A DNA stretch of 64,000 bases from Apoderus coryli. Its lineage: Eukaryota; Arthropoda; Insecta; Coleoptera; Attelabidae. Below the pieces are notes generated by a model. The model was not told the origin of the DNA. It saw nothing but the letters and a program-made list of their open reading frames with translations, and ran no database searches. The position numbers were made by a program, and so were the translations under genes. The stretch spans positions 316,563 to 380,562 of the forward strand of contig OU452212.1 of the NCBI GenBank assembly GCA_911728435.2. The letters are read 5' to 3'. Of the stretch, positions 51,301 through 63,239 are shown piece by piece; positions within the stretch are counted from its first letter, which is position 1, and each line of letters opens with the position of its first letter.

Positions 51301-51550
51301 ATAATGATGTGTCCTTTGCTCAGTATTCTCAATTCGGATGTAATTACACCGTTTTGGGATATTTTGAGGTCACTGTGTGTAATTTTCAAATTATTTGGGA
51401 TAATTTAGCCGACTATGTTTTTAGTGATTTCAATTGTCAAATTGTTTTTGGCTTCTTCTTTTTTTTTGGGATATGACATGACATAACCTGCCAGTCTGCG
51501 TGCCGCCTGTGACCACTCTTCTTATAGTATGGCTTATGGCTTCCTACCTG
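48304..51550. other. AT-rich intergenic region
   Basis: No gene is recognised over about 3.2 kb. A CAGGGTG motif preceded by ATA (49031) resembles the ends of common arthropod transposons. The stretch 50592-50795 has an open frame with TLPEICKILEAPLPALCAQR and HERTPDGKLVLHLENSS, which looks protein-like, perhaps a transposon relic, but I cannot name it. Otherwise I see only A and T runs. Confidence 0.4.
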
Positions 51551-51553
51551 CTA

Positions 51554-51565
51554 CCACAGAAATCT

Positions 51566-51601
<36 letters not shown>

Positions 51602-51628
51602 TACATATATAATATAAGATTTCTATGG
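51554..51628. repeat. 24 bp inverted repeat around a (TA)n core
   Basis: The left arm CCACAGAAATCTTATATTAT and on (51554-51577) and the right arm ending ATAATATAAGATTTCTATGG (51605-51628) are inverted copies with one mismatch, around about 27 bases of mostly TA. It would form a long cruciform or hairpin. It lies three bases before the target duplication of the hAT element at 51639. Confidence 0.85.
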
Positions 51629-51638
51629 TTGTCACAAA

Positions 51639-52456
51639 TAGGGATGGCAAAATCAATAAATATATCGATATATTGAATCAAAAGATATATCGAAACTATA
51701 TATCGATATACTCGATATATCGAATGAAAAATATCGATATTTTATATATATCGATATATTTGCTATATTTTTGTTTTAGAGTGGATGTAGTTGTAAATAA
51801 ACTTCAAATTTTAAAGAATCAAATAATGAAATAAAATAGTTTTCATTAAAATTTATTTGCCTGAAAATACATATGCATTCCAAACAAACGTAAGAATATT
51901 TGTTAGAAATAATTACATTAGGTTAGGTCAATTAATTCAAAATTTTCTGGAACAGAACTTAGAAATAATAATTTTGATAATCTATTTCCAGTCAGACGAT
52001 TTCGATTTTTTGTTGTGTGCGTCGACTGCTACGGCAACACAACAAGGACCTCTTAGTTTTATACCTGTGTATGTAAGCTGCTTTCTTTCGCTACTGATTT
52101 CAGGATCCAAACGCGTTTGGATTCACATGTTCTTTCGTTAAAAACGCATTTTCTGATTCATCCCCACTTTAGCGCCCATCGCGATCCGGATACGTAATCC
52201 CCTTGCCTCTTTTAGGTAAACTTATCGAGCCTTCAGAAATCCAACAAATCCTGATTAATAAGACCGGATCAAGAAAACTAGCGAAAGAAAGAAGCTGTAG
52301 CAGATACATTTATTTTAATAATGTACCGATATATCGTGTTGTATATATCGATATTTGTTTCGATATATCGAAAGAAATATATCGATTAAAATATATCGAT
52401 ATATTAAAAAAATATATCGATATTTTTAATATATCGATATATCGTTGCCATCCCTA
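51639..52456. mobile_element. hAT-type element with 8 bp duplication and subterminal TATCGATA clusters
   Basis: The element begins TAGGGATGGCAA and ends TTGCCATCCCTA, a perfect 12 bp inverted repeat. It is flanked by the direct repeat GTCACAAA at 51631-51638 and 52457-52464. An 8 bp duplication and TAGGG-type ends are typical of the hAT superfamily. Eight exact TATCGATA palindromes occur: four in the first 120 bp and four in the last 125 bp, with further TATCGA half-sites. The 550 bp interior has no intact transposase; small frames there are broken. It is therefore non-autonomous. It lies just upstream of Lsg1. Confidence 0.9.
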
Positions 52457-52569
52457 GTCACAAAGAACAACTTTGGTTATGTTATAATTTTATAACCAAT
52501 TTGATAAGTTTACCAACTAAAATTCTATTTGTAGTTATTGGTTATATCTAAGCTGTGAATTATTAAAAA

Positions 52570-55500
52570 ATGGGTCTCAAGAAAAAGAACTCAGGTGGTA
52601 GTTCAGGTGCAATAGGGCGAGCATTAATCAAAGATAGATTTGGGACAAACAAAGGCCGGAAAATGGTGTCTAACGACTCTATGGTATGTATTATAAACAC
52701 AATACTATAATAAAAGTAACAATAATTTTGGTAAGTATGGTGATGCTGTTCACTGTTAACCTTTAGATGTTGGCGAATTTTAAAATATTTTTTTATATTT
52801 AGTGATAAAATGCGTTTTTTTAATAATATGCATTCATATGATGTTAATCTTTACCTCAACCAAAAAGGCAACATTTTTTAAGAAATATTGGAACTGTATA
52901 TTAAGGCCAGTTGTAGAAACATTCAGTGAACGATCTATCAACGGAACTAAGTTTAATATTGGAACTGGGTTCAGCACGTTGTACCCTCAGACAAAAAAAC
53001 AAACATTATTTTTCTGATGTTGTACCTACATAGTTGAATGACACAAATAGTGGATTTAGGTTAAATTATCTTGATTTTTGTCAAATTTGTATTGTTTACT
53101 TTTTTATTTCGGGCAAAAATAGTTCTAAGTTTCTCTTAAAACAGATAGCTCTGTTTTCTCGTCGCGACGGTGCCGCAACTTACGTTGATCGAGGTTGGAC
53201 AACCGCCCCTTAGCACGTTCACAGTCCGCTATGCACTTAAAGTATTATGCCCCATATGTGGGTTATGGGACGTTATAGTCATTTAATGGTAACGATAACG
53301 TCCTATCGTATCAACCACATGTGGCTTGTGTATATCCATAATTTGCTTTGATACATGTGCAGATGTTTGGCAAAAGGTCCAACAAAAAACTTAGTAAAAC
53401 ATATTTGGAATGGTATGTTGAGAATTTATCAGACATTAGCTCTGCATTCGAAATAGATTTGGACTCGGACGACAGCATCAAACATCCTGACTATCATGAT
53501 GAAATCGAAAATAGTAGTGAAAGCAGTACCGTAGCAGATGCTGTGTAACCAGGCATTCTGTTTAAATTGTTTTGCAAAAAATCACTGATTTTACGATATT
53601 TTTTGCGCTTTCTAGTTTTCTGACATTCAAAAAAGTTAGAAAATGAAGGGTTCATAACTTTTTTATTTTATATCCCACCCAAATAATTTTTTTTTGTATG
53701 TACAGAACTTTTTACTCCTACGTCCCGATATAAAAACTGTAGTTTTCTCCCTACGTCCCAGTGAACATTAGATCATAACCAATACACTGCTATGTGATCC
53801 ATATTTGGTTCATGGACGTATCAGGAAAGGCATCTGTGACCCACATGTGGGTCATTGGACTGTGAACGTGTTAGAGTAAGTTACTTTATCCCTATGAGCC
53901 GTTTGTAAATCATTCAATTTTGAGCAAGTGTATTTTTATTAGGTTTTAGAACCTTAATAATGAATTCGAACGATGCATATTTAAATTAAATAAAATTTTA
54001 GTTGCATACAATGGAAATCAAAGATGGTTATGATTGGGGACGTTTAAATTTACAATCAGTAACAGAAGAGTCGTCATTTCAAGAATTTCTTTCAACGGCC
54101 GAATTAGCTGGTACAGAATTTCAAGCCGAGAAGCTTAACATAAAATTTCTTAATCCCCGGTCAAATGTTGGATTATTGACTGGAGATGAATTAAAGAAAA
54201 TGGAAAGTGTTCATGAACAATTTAGGAATTCGCTTAAAATACCCCGTAGGTAAGTAAAAAAATCAAAGTTATCACTCACTTAACCCTCAACTTTGTATTA
54301 TACTGGTTTATTCACGTTATACGAATACGAAATGTAATGACTTGGATAGGTATATGTAAAAGTTAACTATACCACAGCCTTCTCTAGACAAGCCATGAAC
54401 AGATAATGGCAACATCGCAATATGATTAGTAAACTAGTCTACTGTACATACTCGGCCGGTGAGCGGTCACAACGAAAACATTAATTTTACTTAAATTTAA
54501 AAGATGATCTTCTAGAATTTCAATTAAATCGGCCTTTACGAATAATTCATTTATTTCTTTGGAACGTTCGATTTGTTCACATTTTCGTTCTTCGTGTGAT
54601 TTTCTAGGGATTGGGACTGTTTTTGACAAATATACAGGGTGTTTCTATTAACTAACCCTCTAAAATGCACCATTTTCGAGATGCTGGGTCGATTCGGCTA
54701 ATTTTCAGTATTTGCAACACTTGAGTCGTCCTCTTTTTGATGATTATTTTCGCTAAGCAGTTCATGTAAAAACTTTATATTCCTTCTTTAACACCCTATG
54801 GGACGATGTAAGAACGAGGAGTTTATATTTTTCTTCCACAACTGCCTGTCTTAGATCCGATATCCAGACACGTCCTATTGCTAATTCTGGAAGATCGTTT
54901 CTTGCTTTATGGGCATTATCAAAGTTTTACTTTTCCTTCTTTATCTCATTTCTTCTTTTTTTTTTTTTTGTAAACTTGTTCTAAAAAAACCTTTAGCTTT
55001 TTGTAACAATTTATTTTTAAACATTGTTCAGGCCACGGTGGACGTCCGACATGTCTGCTGCTGAACTGGACAGGAACGAGAAAGAACACTTCCTGGAATG
55101 GCGTAGATCACTAACAGTTCTCCAAGAAGAGCATGGGATTCTTTTAACACCTTATGAGAGAAATCTAGAATTCTGGCGACAATTGTGGCGCGTAGTAGAA
55201 CGCAGTGATGTTGTAGTACAAATCGTAGATGGAAGAAATCCATTATTGTTTCGATGTGAAGATTTAGAAGATTATGTGAAAGAAGTATCACAAGACAAAA
55301 TCAATATTATTCTTATAAACAAAGCGGATTTTCTAACAGAGACACAACGGCAGTACTGGGCGGATTATTTTGCAGAGCTTGATGTGAGAATTGTGTTTTT
55401 CTCTGCTGTTTTATCAGAAGAATCAACGAAAATTGAAGAAGAAGAGGATTCTCGCGAGGAGAGTCGTAGTGAAGATGAGAGAGAACAGATCAGTGTTGTG

Positions 55501-58500
55501 AAGGAGGATTTGCACAAGTTGACGGAAGCTGTGGAACAAAACGAAAATGCTTTGACAGAGGTGATAAAACAAATTGAAAATATTTTAGGTGAGTAACTAT
55601 TGCGATGGATTGGATGATAGATATATTCTGAGATCAACTTGTAAAAACAAATTTTTATTATCCAAAATGATATGAAAAAAATTAAAAATTGTTTGAAGCG
55701 ATGTGTGAGAATTCGCATTGTCGTTATGGAGATTAATTGATTTTTAACAGTTTCTTTTCCCATTTTAGACCAGGGTTGATAATTTTTGAGACCAAAAAAA
55801 ATTAAAGTACGATGATACCCATTGGAAAAGGTAGAGAATATAACAAAAATGAAAGGAAAAATAAATTACGGGCGATCTAAGGTCGGGAAGGGGCAGGGGG
55901 TGAGTTTTTAAGGGTAAAAAACGGTTAATCTCGATTTCCGATAAAACTGCAAGTCCTATGAAAAAAAGTTAAATAGCAAAGTTGTAGGTAATAAAAAGTT
56001 CTACAACTTTTGTATCGACACTTTTTTCACATAACCTCAAAATTTATGTGAAAAATTCGAATAACTGAGTTTTTGGTTTTTTATTTTTATCTTTTGCAAA
56101 AAAAAATATTTTTTCACGAAATTTGGTGAAAACTTACCTTTGTATGTCCCAAATATACAGTAATTTTTTTGATTTAAAATATTCATTTTTTCACCTTATT
56201 TTGACTTAATATCGAAAAAGCACCCTAATTTTCAATCGAAAATTCTCACGTCAAAATATCTGCTTTTTTAAAAAAAGTTGGTGTGTTTTTTGTTCGTTGA
56301 AATCTCTACTTTTTGATGGTATAAAAAACGTATACACTACTATGGTAAATGTTCTCAGAAAATGCAAATAATGAAAAAACTCGAATCTGAAATTTTTTTT
56401 TTCTAATTACTTCTCCATTAGTTTTTGTCTCTTTGATGGCATTTCTTCATCGTTAGATTCGACAAACTTTCCCGATTCTAGTGGATCTTCGAAATCTTCA
56501 AGACCATCACCGTCTTCGTCTTCAAGATTATTTCCGGTCTGCATTGGTTCTTCATCCACAATTTCATCCTCGTAGGTTTTTTCTTCCACATTGGAGCAGG
56601 TTTCAGAACCATGACAATTTGAGCATAAATTTGTGCATTTTAAACCATGTTTTCGGCGCGTTGATGTTGCTTCCAGCCCCAATCTGTTGCTGTCAGTTCG
56701 TTACCCAGCCAAGTCTGAGGCTGATAATATGCCCTGTAACAATGTTGTTCTGCTGCACCTTCTGTGGGTGGGAGATTGGCCAATATGAAAAAAGATTTAA
56801 TTTCTGCCAATTGATATTTTTGAAATCTTAATTGGTTCAGTGTTATATCATTTTTACATTTATTAATAAATTTGATTAATTGTAATCCATTTTTTTCTTT
56901 TCTTTGTTCGCATCTTTTTTATAAAAAATATTGGCCAAATTTGACACATTTTATATGTTATATATGTTTATATGCCATCAAATGCTGACGTCACTATAGA
57001 ATCACAGGATGGTGGTGACTTGGTGTCTCTTGGATTGATTAGTGAGGACGAGGTTAGACGAGCACTACAAAAACTAAAACCGAAAATGACATCTGGTGTC
57101 GATGGAATCCCCGCTTTTATACTAAAAGACTGTGCGTATGTTTTGGCACAGCCGTTACACATTATTTTCAATATATCCCTACAAGGTCAAACGTTTCCAG
57201 ACCTCTGGAAGACGGCACGTGTATGTCCTGTGCATAAATCCGGGGACATTAATAGGATAGAAAACTATCGACCCATTTCAATTTTATCAATTTTCTCAAA
57301 GGTGTTTGAATCGATTATTTATGACAAGATCTTTAACCAAATAAAGAGCAGCAGCAGCACGGGTTTTTTCACGGGAGATCAACTGTCACAAATCTTGTGG
57401 CTTTCCTACAACAAGTGTATCCTATAATGGGCAAGGGTTGATCTCCCGGTCGATACAATCTATACAGACTTCTCTAAAGCATTCGATAAAATAGACCATA
57501 ATATACTACTACGAAAGATGCTTCACTTTGGCTTCCAGGAGTCTTTGATTTCATTTTTTGAATCATATTTGAATCGACGTATGCACTTCGTGCAATACAG
57601 TGGTTTTAAGTCTCATTCTTACTTGGCCACAAGTGGCGCTCCCCAAGGTAGTAACCTAGCCCCCCTGTTATTTGCAATATTCGTTAATGACATAGGAACG
57701 CACCTTTCTAGCAATTATTTACTTTTCGCAGATGATCTTAAACTGTTCAGAGCTGTTCACTCCGAAGATGACAGTGATGTACTACAGAGAGATCTGAATA
57801 TGCTTGAGGATTGGTGTACTGTGAATAAGCTTTATTTAAACGTCGATAAATGCAAATATATAACATACACAAGAAGACGCCGTACTGTTTCTTACAATTA
57901 CAGACTCTCTGGCGCTGCTCTTGATAAATGCACTGTTATTAAAGATCTTGGTGTGTTCATTGATAGCGAATTAACTTTTAATTATCATGTTTCCGAAACA
58001 ATGAAAAGGGCGATCAAATGTCTGGGATTAATTTTTAGAACCACGAACTCATTTAACAATACTGATTGTCTTATAGTGTTGTACAACGCAATGGTAAGAT
58101 CAAGGCTTGAATATGCTGCCATTGCTTGGTCTCCAATATATGGAGTTTATGTTAACTCTCTCGAAAATGTTCAACGAAAATTCCTCAAACGACTAGCCTT
58201 CAAGATTGATGGTCGGTTTCCTGCCCGGGGATACGACCATCGTTTGCTATTGGAGAGATTTGATTTTCAATCGCTGGAGATGCGTAGGCATTTTTCCTCT
58301 CAGTGTTTTATATTTGGTCTGATTAATGGTCTTATAGACTGTTCGCAATTGTTGGAGATGTTGCGGTTTAATATTCCGCAGTTCAATTCGAGAAGTGCCT
58401 ATCTCTTCAGAGTACCTCCGGTGCACGCAAATTATGAAACAAGAGCTCCCATCTTCAAAGCATGTAATTTCTGTAATACTTATTCTATCTATACTAGCAT

Positions 58501-60960
58501 TAATTACTTCAATGAGAATCCCAACAGATTTAAACGTGATTTGAGGTATGTTCTGAGGGAAATGATTCAATAGATTCCATGTACTTGCTCATTGAAATAT
58601 ATCCATACGATCCTATATGTTTGTATTGTATTTTTGCTACTGTCACCTTCAGTTTATTACTTTTGTAAATTTATTATTATTTGTATTTACTATATAATGT
58701 TATATTCATAGCAGTTTGTCTTGTAATTGGGTTGTCACCTGTTAGACAATAAAGAGTTATTATTATTATTATTATAAACGGACTTTATTTTACACTCGAC
58801 GGAGATCAGCAAAGGCTGTTTGCTTAACCGACTTACCTTACATTATCTAAATAAACAAATTTAAGTTCTCACAAAAAAAAAATATTAATAGAAAACCAAA
58901 CCTATCACATGGCTTAAGCGATTTCAACCAAAAACTAATGGGTTCATCCGAGGACTGCCCCAAACTCTTATACCAAAATTTAGCTCAATTGGTTAAAGCG
59001 TTTGGGCACTATCGTGGAAGAATACATAAAGACACACAGGCAGACAGACTTCCATCTGGAAATGGTCTTAATCGTCTCAGGGAACTTAAAAATGGTTATA
59101 TCCATCTTTATCTCAAATTGGCAGAAAATTGTAGTAAACTGGAGAGCAGTATTCAACATGCGGATAGATAAGCGATTTCACCAGTCTCAACTTAACTGAC
59201 TCATCTAACAGGTTCTTAAGGTAATAGATCGAGCTGAGCCTAAAAGGAACAACTCTTATAAACATGTTGGCAATGATCATTAAAATTTAATGTATCATCC
59301 ATAAAAACGCCAAGGTTTTTAGCCTTATGTACCCAGTCAACAACAACACCGTTAAGAACAATATTATAGTGGCCTGTTATAAACCTGCCACCGCCAAAGC
59401 ACAATGCAACCGACTTTCTGGGGTTAATTTTTAAGCCGTGATAATAAAAAATAAAATTGGACAAGCGAGAATGTAAGTTTCGATAGAAAAACAGCATGCT
59501 ATAAGATTTTTTTTTGAACCTCAAACCCAAAGAAAAATTTATAAAAAAAAATCAAAATTTGAATGCTCTAAAAGATAATGAAGTGTAATGTTTAATTCTA
59601 TTGTTATTTTTTCAGGTAAAAACGATGAAATTGAAGACATAAAAAAAACGTCCAACTCACAAAATTCTAGCTATATATACACAAGTGAGGAGCTTACAGA
59701 TTACTTTAGGTCCATCCACACAGGACCAAAGGTTTCTAGAAATATAACAACGATAGGTTAGTAGCAATAGTAAGCAATAATTTATTTTTGAAGTGAATAT
59801 TTCTTTGGCCGCATGAGAGTGATTTTTCAAGGTCGCGTCACGACACGATTTATAAAATTTTCGTCCCGCAAAAGAGATGAAGCATATAACAAATATGAGA
59901 GAGAGAGAGAAACAGAGATATGTGTGGTGTATGCTACACACTATATCCTATACCATACACTATTATTTATATAGCAGCGAGAGAAAACGAGTGCATGCAT
60001 AGACACAGCTACACTTGGGGGGTGATATTTTACAAGACAAATATTGTGTATTATACGAGATACTGTTGTAGTTTGAAATTCTCGTGAAAGAAGTATTCAC
60101 TTCTATCACGTGTACTGTGCTGCACGCGATTTTTTTTTAATTATTGTGACGTTGGTTTTTTAATTATTTTTTGTCTCTTATAATTCAAATCAACTTACGA
60201 TGGTTGTGTGAAAAGCTTTGAGCCTAACATAATAACAAGTATTTTTTTCTCAAGTGTAATTTGATACTCCCCTTCCCTTCTCCTCGTTCAATGGAACTCT
60301 CGCTTCCAAGCGAAACTTCAAGCTTAGAAAACAGGACAAAGTCACTGGACTGGACGCGGGTATCAAACTTTAACATCGGGTTTTCAGATCACTATGTTCA
60401 AAAAGCTGGATTTACATATAAAAACTCACAACCTGCTGCCTCTAGCACATGCAAGCGAAAAAGTTGATGGGTCTCTGGGTGTCAATTCCCTTGCTTCGTC
60501 TAGTGTTTTCATTTTCATGTTGGAGTTCAAAACTTCTCACGACAACCCTAGTCTAATATGTATTAAATTTCCTTGTTCTGTTCAGGTCTTGTAGGTTATC
60601 CAAACGTAGGAAAAAGTTCAACAATAAACACACTATTGCAATCTAAAAAAGTGTCTGTATCAGCTACACCAGGCAAGACAAAACACTTCCAGACATTGTA
60701 TTTGGACAAGGACCTACTGTTGTGTGATTGTCCCGGTTTGGTGATGCCTAGTTTTGTTTTTACCAAAGCCGAAATGATTTTGAATGGAATATTGCCGATT
60801 GATCAGTTGCGCGACCATGTACCACCTACCAATTTAGTGACAAGTTTGATACCAAGACATGTGATTGAAGATAAATATGGTGTTATGTTGCCGAAACCTA
60901 TGGAGGGAGAGGATCCCGACAGAAGTCCAACTGCGGAGGAATTGCTGAATGCATATGCAT
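52570..60960 (+). CDS. Lsg1: Large-subunit GTPase 1 (LSG1/NS3), 5' part, five exons
   Basis: Exons 52570-52683, 54002-54249, 55032-55588, 59616-59756 and 60586-60960 join in phase to 478 residues; human LSG1 has 658, so the C-terminal exons lie further right. LSG1 is a cytoplasmic circularly permuted GTPase that releases the export factor NMD3 from pre-60S ribosomes. Visible are DGYDWGRLNLQSVTEESSF, TAELAGTEFQAEKLNIKF, NLEFWRQLWRVVERSDVVVQ and the G4 motif NKAD (about 217-220). After an acidic insert come G1 GYPNVGKSS (about 357-365), SATPGKTKHFQTLY and G3 DCPGLV (about 401-406). G4 before G1 shows the permutation. The last exon ends AYA-T before GTAAGT. Introns are swollen by transposons: 1.3, 0.8, 4.0 and 0.8 kb. 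Confidence 0.94.
53214..53870 (+). mobile_element. piggyBac-like element with TTAG duplications, in Lsg1 intron 1
   Basis: The left end is CACGTTCACAGTCC and the right end its perfect inverse, GGACTGTGAACGTG (14 bp). TTAG stands directly outside both ends (53210-53213 and 53871-53874). piggyBac elements duplicate TTAA, and TTAG would be a close variant. Subterminal palindromes (CCCATATGTGGG left, GACCCACATGTGGGTC right) resemble transposase-binding sites. A short frame from an ATG near 53363 reads MFGKRSNKKLSKTYLEWYVE and an acidic DLDSDDSIKHPDYHDEIENS, like a piggyBac transposase N-terminus, then stops. At 657 bp it is internally deleted. Confidence 0.82.
54250..55031 (+). other. Lsg1 intron 2 with transposon-end-like motif
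   Basis: This intron contains a 67-codon minus-strand frame (54629-54426: KTVPIPRKSHEERKCEQIER, INELFVKADLIEILEDHLLN) that looks protein-like but is unrecognised. At 54631 stands TATACAGGGTGTT, a motif typical of arthropod transposon ends. No full element could be delimited. Confidence 0.4.
56407..56790 (-). pseudogene. Fragment of a repetitive CXC/Cys-rich protein family
   Basis: On the minus strand LPPTEGAAEQHCYRAYYQPQ and TWLGNELTATDWGW are followed, in another frame, by RRKHGLKCTNLCSNCHGSET and CSNVEE and an acidic tail. The Cys pattern C-X3-C-X2-C and the preceding QTWLGN motif are known to me from a multicopy insect protein family with a tesmin/TSO1-like Cys-rich segment. The middle with most Cys residues is missing and the frame is shifted. 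It lies in Lsg1 intron 3, antisense to Lsg1, and is surely dead. Confidence 0.55.
56972..58778 (+). pseudogene. 5'-truncated LINE with reverse transcriptase and (TTA)n tail
   Basis: In Lsg1 intron 3 the plus strand encodes a reverse transcriptase in two frames. 56972-57427 reads MTSGVDGIPAFILKDC and [20 protein letters not shown]. After a frameshift near 57430 come the motif TIYTDFSKAFDKIDHN, SGAPQGSNLAPLLFAIFVND, FADDLKLF and a long C-terminal part with VRSRLEYAAIAWSP, ending in TAG at 58571-58573. AATAAA occurs at 58749 and the copy ends in TTA repeats (about 58757-58776) instead of poly(A). Its group is the same as the fragment at 6361-7490. The 5' half with the endonuclease is missing. 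Confidence 0.88.
59240..59500 (-). pseudogene. Short LINE reverse transcriptase fragment
   Basis: The minus strand reads LSNFIFYYHGLKINPRKSVA, a GGGRFITGHYNIVLNGVVVD stretch and KAKNLGVFMDDTLNFNDHC. This is the region just after the active-site motif in jockey/CR1-like reverse transcriptases (GLKINP-KS, then LGV--D--L). Only about 90 codons remain. It lies at the end of Lsg1 intron 3. Confidence 0.7.
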
Positions 60961-61467
60961 GTAAGTATAATGATGTGAGTAAAACGGGTCACACGGTATC
61001 CAATATTTTGTATAATTAGTTGGACGAACTAGATCATTATCAGGGAAATCTGTTGGACACCCGCCGCGAGATGTTTTATTTTTTTTGCAGAAATGCCCCG
61101 TACGATAAAAAAGCAAGAGAGATTTTTTATCACAAATTGAACGAGGAATTCCAAAATGATTTTTAATTTGAAACATTCGAGTGGCGTACCTTTTTTTTTC
61201 TTCAAAAAAATTGAGATCATTACCCGTATGGGCGCCACTGATAAACATAAAATTCTTAATTGCATGTCGAAAAATGCGCAATAACTACCTCTTAAACCCC
61301 ACTAAATTTCATTTGCATATCTCCACCGGTTTCAGAGCAATCAATAAATCTTCAGATTTTAAGAAAAACTTTAACTGTATCTCAGCAGAAAACGAAACAA
61401 CAAGTCATATTAATTACTAAAATATTACATAACACAATATAAAAACATAGAAATGTATATAATTTAA
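60961..61467 (+). other. Region after the last visible Lsg1 exon
   Basis: After the donor GTAAGT at 60961 the reading frame closes at a TAG (61017-61019). Beyond that stop the same frame continues with protein-like codons LDTRREMFYFFCRN and NAPYDKKAREIFYHKLNEEF to TAA near 61164. It does not match the LSG1 C-terminus I know and may be the end of a mobile element. The next 250 bp have the look of a transposon 3' region (TTTCATTTGCATATCTCCAC, GGTTTCAGAGCAATCAATAA). Confidence 0.4.
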
Positions 61468-62190
61468 TCAAAACAGAAAGTCAGTGCTGAGGAATTCATC
61501 AATGGAGTAAAAAGCCTGGTCAATTAAATAGTTCTTTAATCTATTTTTGAACATTGCAAGGTTCAGTGTTTTCAAACTATCTGGCAAATGATTATAGCAT
61601 GTGGGACCATAATAATTTACAGAATTTCTGCTTCTACCCAACCTCATATATTTAGGAAGAATGTAATTTTTGTTTCTGGTATTGTGGTTGTGAACTTCAT
61701 CATGCTTTATGTACAGATTGTAATTATTTTTCACATACATAATTGAATTGTAGATATAGAGATACGGGAGTGTAATTATTTTACATTCTTTAAATTTAGG
61801 TCTGAAATCCTCTCTAAACTTTAAATCTGTCATTATTCGAACCACTCGTCTTTGGATTGCGAATACCCGACTCGCATGTCAAGAGTGTCCCCAAATTGAC
61901 AAAGCATATGAAGCCACACTGTGAAAAAGGCCATAATATGCTGATTTCAAAACATTAAAAGAGACTTCACCCTTCAAGCTTCGCAACATGAACACAACCT
62001 TAGACAACTTGGCAATGGTAACCCGCCCAGGTTAGCTTTTGGTCCAAAGTGACACCCAAAAACTTTACCAGACCATCAGAAACAGCAACATCCGTCTCAC
62101 GTAATGTAAATATTTTAGTAGCTGTTTTATTGGCATTCATACAGAGTTTGTTAGCTGCAAACCAAACTGTCATTATTTTTCATGCAGAAT
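61468..62190 (-). pseudogene. 3' part of a LINE reverse transcriptase
   Basis: From about 62160 down, pieces read KFLGVTLDQKLTW and then the long frame 61845-61468: RFRPKFKEC-type basic segment, LPYLYIYNSIMYVKNNYNL, NHNTRNKNYILPKYMRLGRS, GPTCYNHLPDSLKTLN and a tail YLIDQAFYSIDEFLSTD. The HNTRN and YNHLPDSLK motifs match the C-terminal part of the fragment at 3690-5400, so both belong to one LINE family. The upstream section has stops and frameshifts. It lies downstream of the last visible Lsg1 exon. Confidence 0.78.
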
Positions 62191-62230
62191 TACCTCCTGA
62201 AGTTTGTCGCACTTATTTACTAACACCCTG

Positions 62231-63239
62231 TATATAAATAAAAAGAATAAAACATTCAAAGAAAAGGAAAATCTAAAGAAATAAAATCTTAATCTAAGAA
62301 ACTGAAAACGTAAATTAATATAATTACGAATAATTATATTAATTTCCACATAAAACTAGTAATAATCTGACAATTATAACAGACTTTAAATTCGACTATT
62401 CGAAATATTAAACAATTACAAAAAGAAACAAACTTTAACTGTACTGAAACTTTTAGAAACAAAAACATTAAAAGAACAAACAAAAGAACTTACTCAACAA
62501 AACTTTACGTCCACTAACTACTAAGAAACTTTAGAAAACTTAGTAAGTCTGAACTATACAAAAACTAAAACGAATCTAACTTTTAGAAATGCGAAGGCAT
62601 CTTAGGTCACCTCGCATTAACAAAAAATACCCCTCCTTTGAAGAAGGAACGAAATAGGGTAACCAATTAAAACTTTGCATTTCGAACGAATGTGTAAAAA
62701 ATCATATGAGAGGAGTGCAATTATCGATTGATTACAGCGGTAACTGCACTGTAGAAATCGAAAGAGCACTGCGATAATTGCATTGTTTACGTATCCACGG
62801 TAATCTCATTGTGAATCCACAGCATTAATAAGTACAGCATTCCGACTCCACGTTGGCACTTTGAAATAAACTGTGACGTATACCGCCGCCATTTTGGGTT
62901 ACAAGTCAGGTCCTGACTAAGAATAATTATAGTTTTCGGTTTCTAACCACAGTACTGTATTTTCATTTTTGTAAAAATATTTAAGTACATAATAATATCG
63001 ATGTCAATTTCAGAAATATTTGTGGTGTGTCATAGTGATTGAAAACAGCCTTCAATGGTGATATCAGTTAAATGTTGACATGATTTGGTGATTTTTAATA
63101 ATAATAATAAACACAACAATGATACAGACTTTATTAGAAAAAAAGACACTTTTATAAAAGTTGAAGCAGTGCTTCCTAACTTAACCTAAACGTAACTTAT
63201 ATTTTAGCTTAAACCTATCTGAAAATAGTTTTACATCGC
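62231..63239. other. AT-rich stretch without recognised genes
   Basis: I see no coding region. TGCAATTATCG (62716-62726) and its inverse CGATAATTGCA (62772-62782) form an 11 bp inverted repeat. The stretch just left of it (62224-62230) ends in CACCCTGTATA, the inverse of a common transposon-end motif. Confidence 0.4.
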
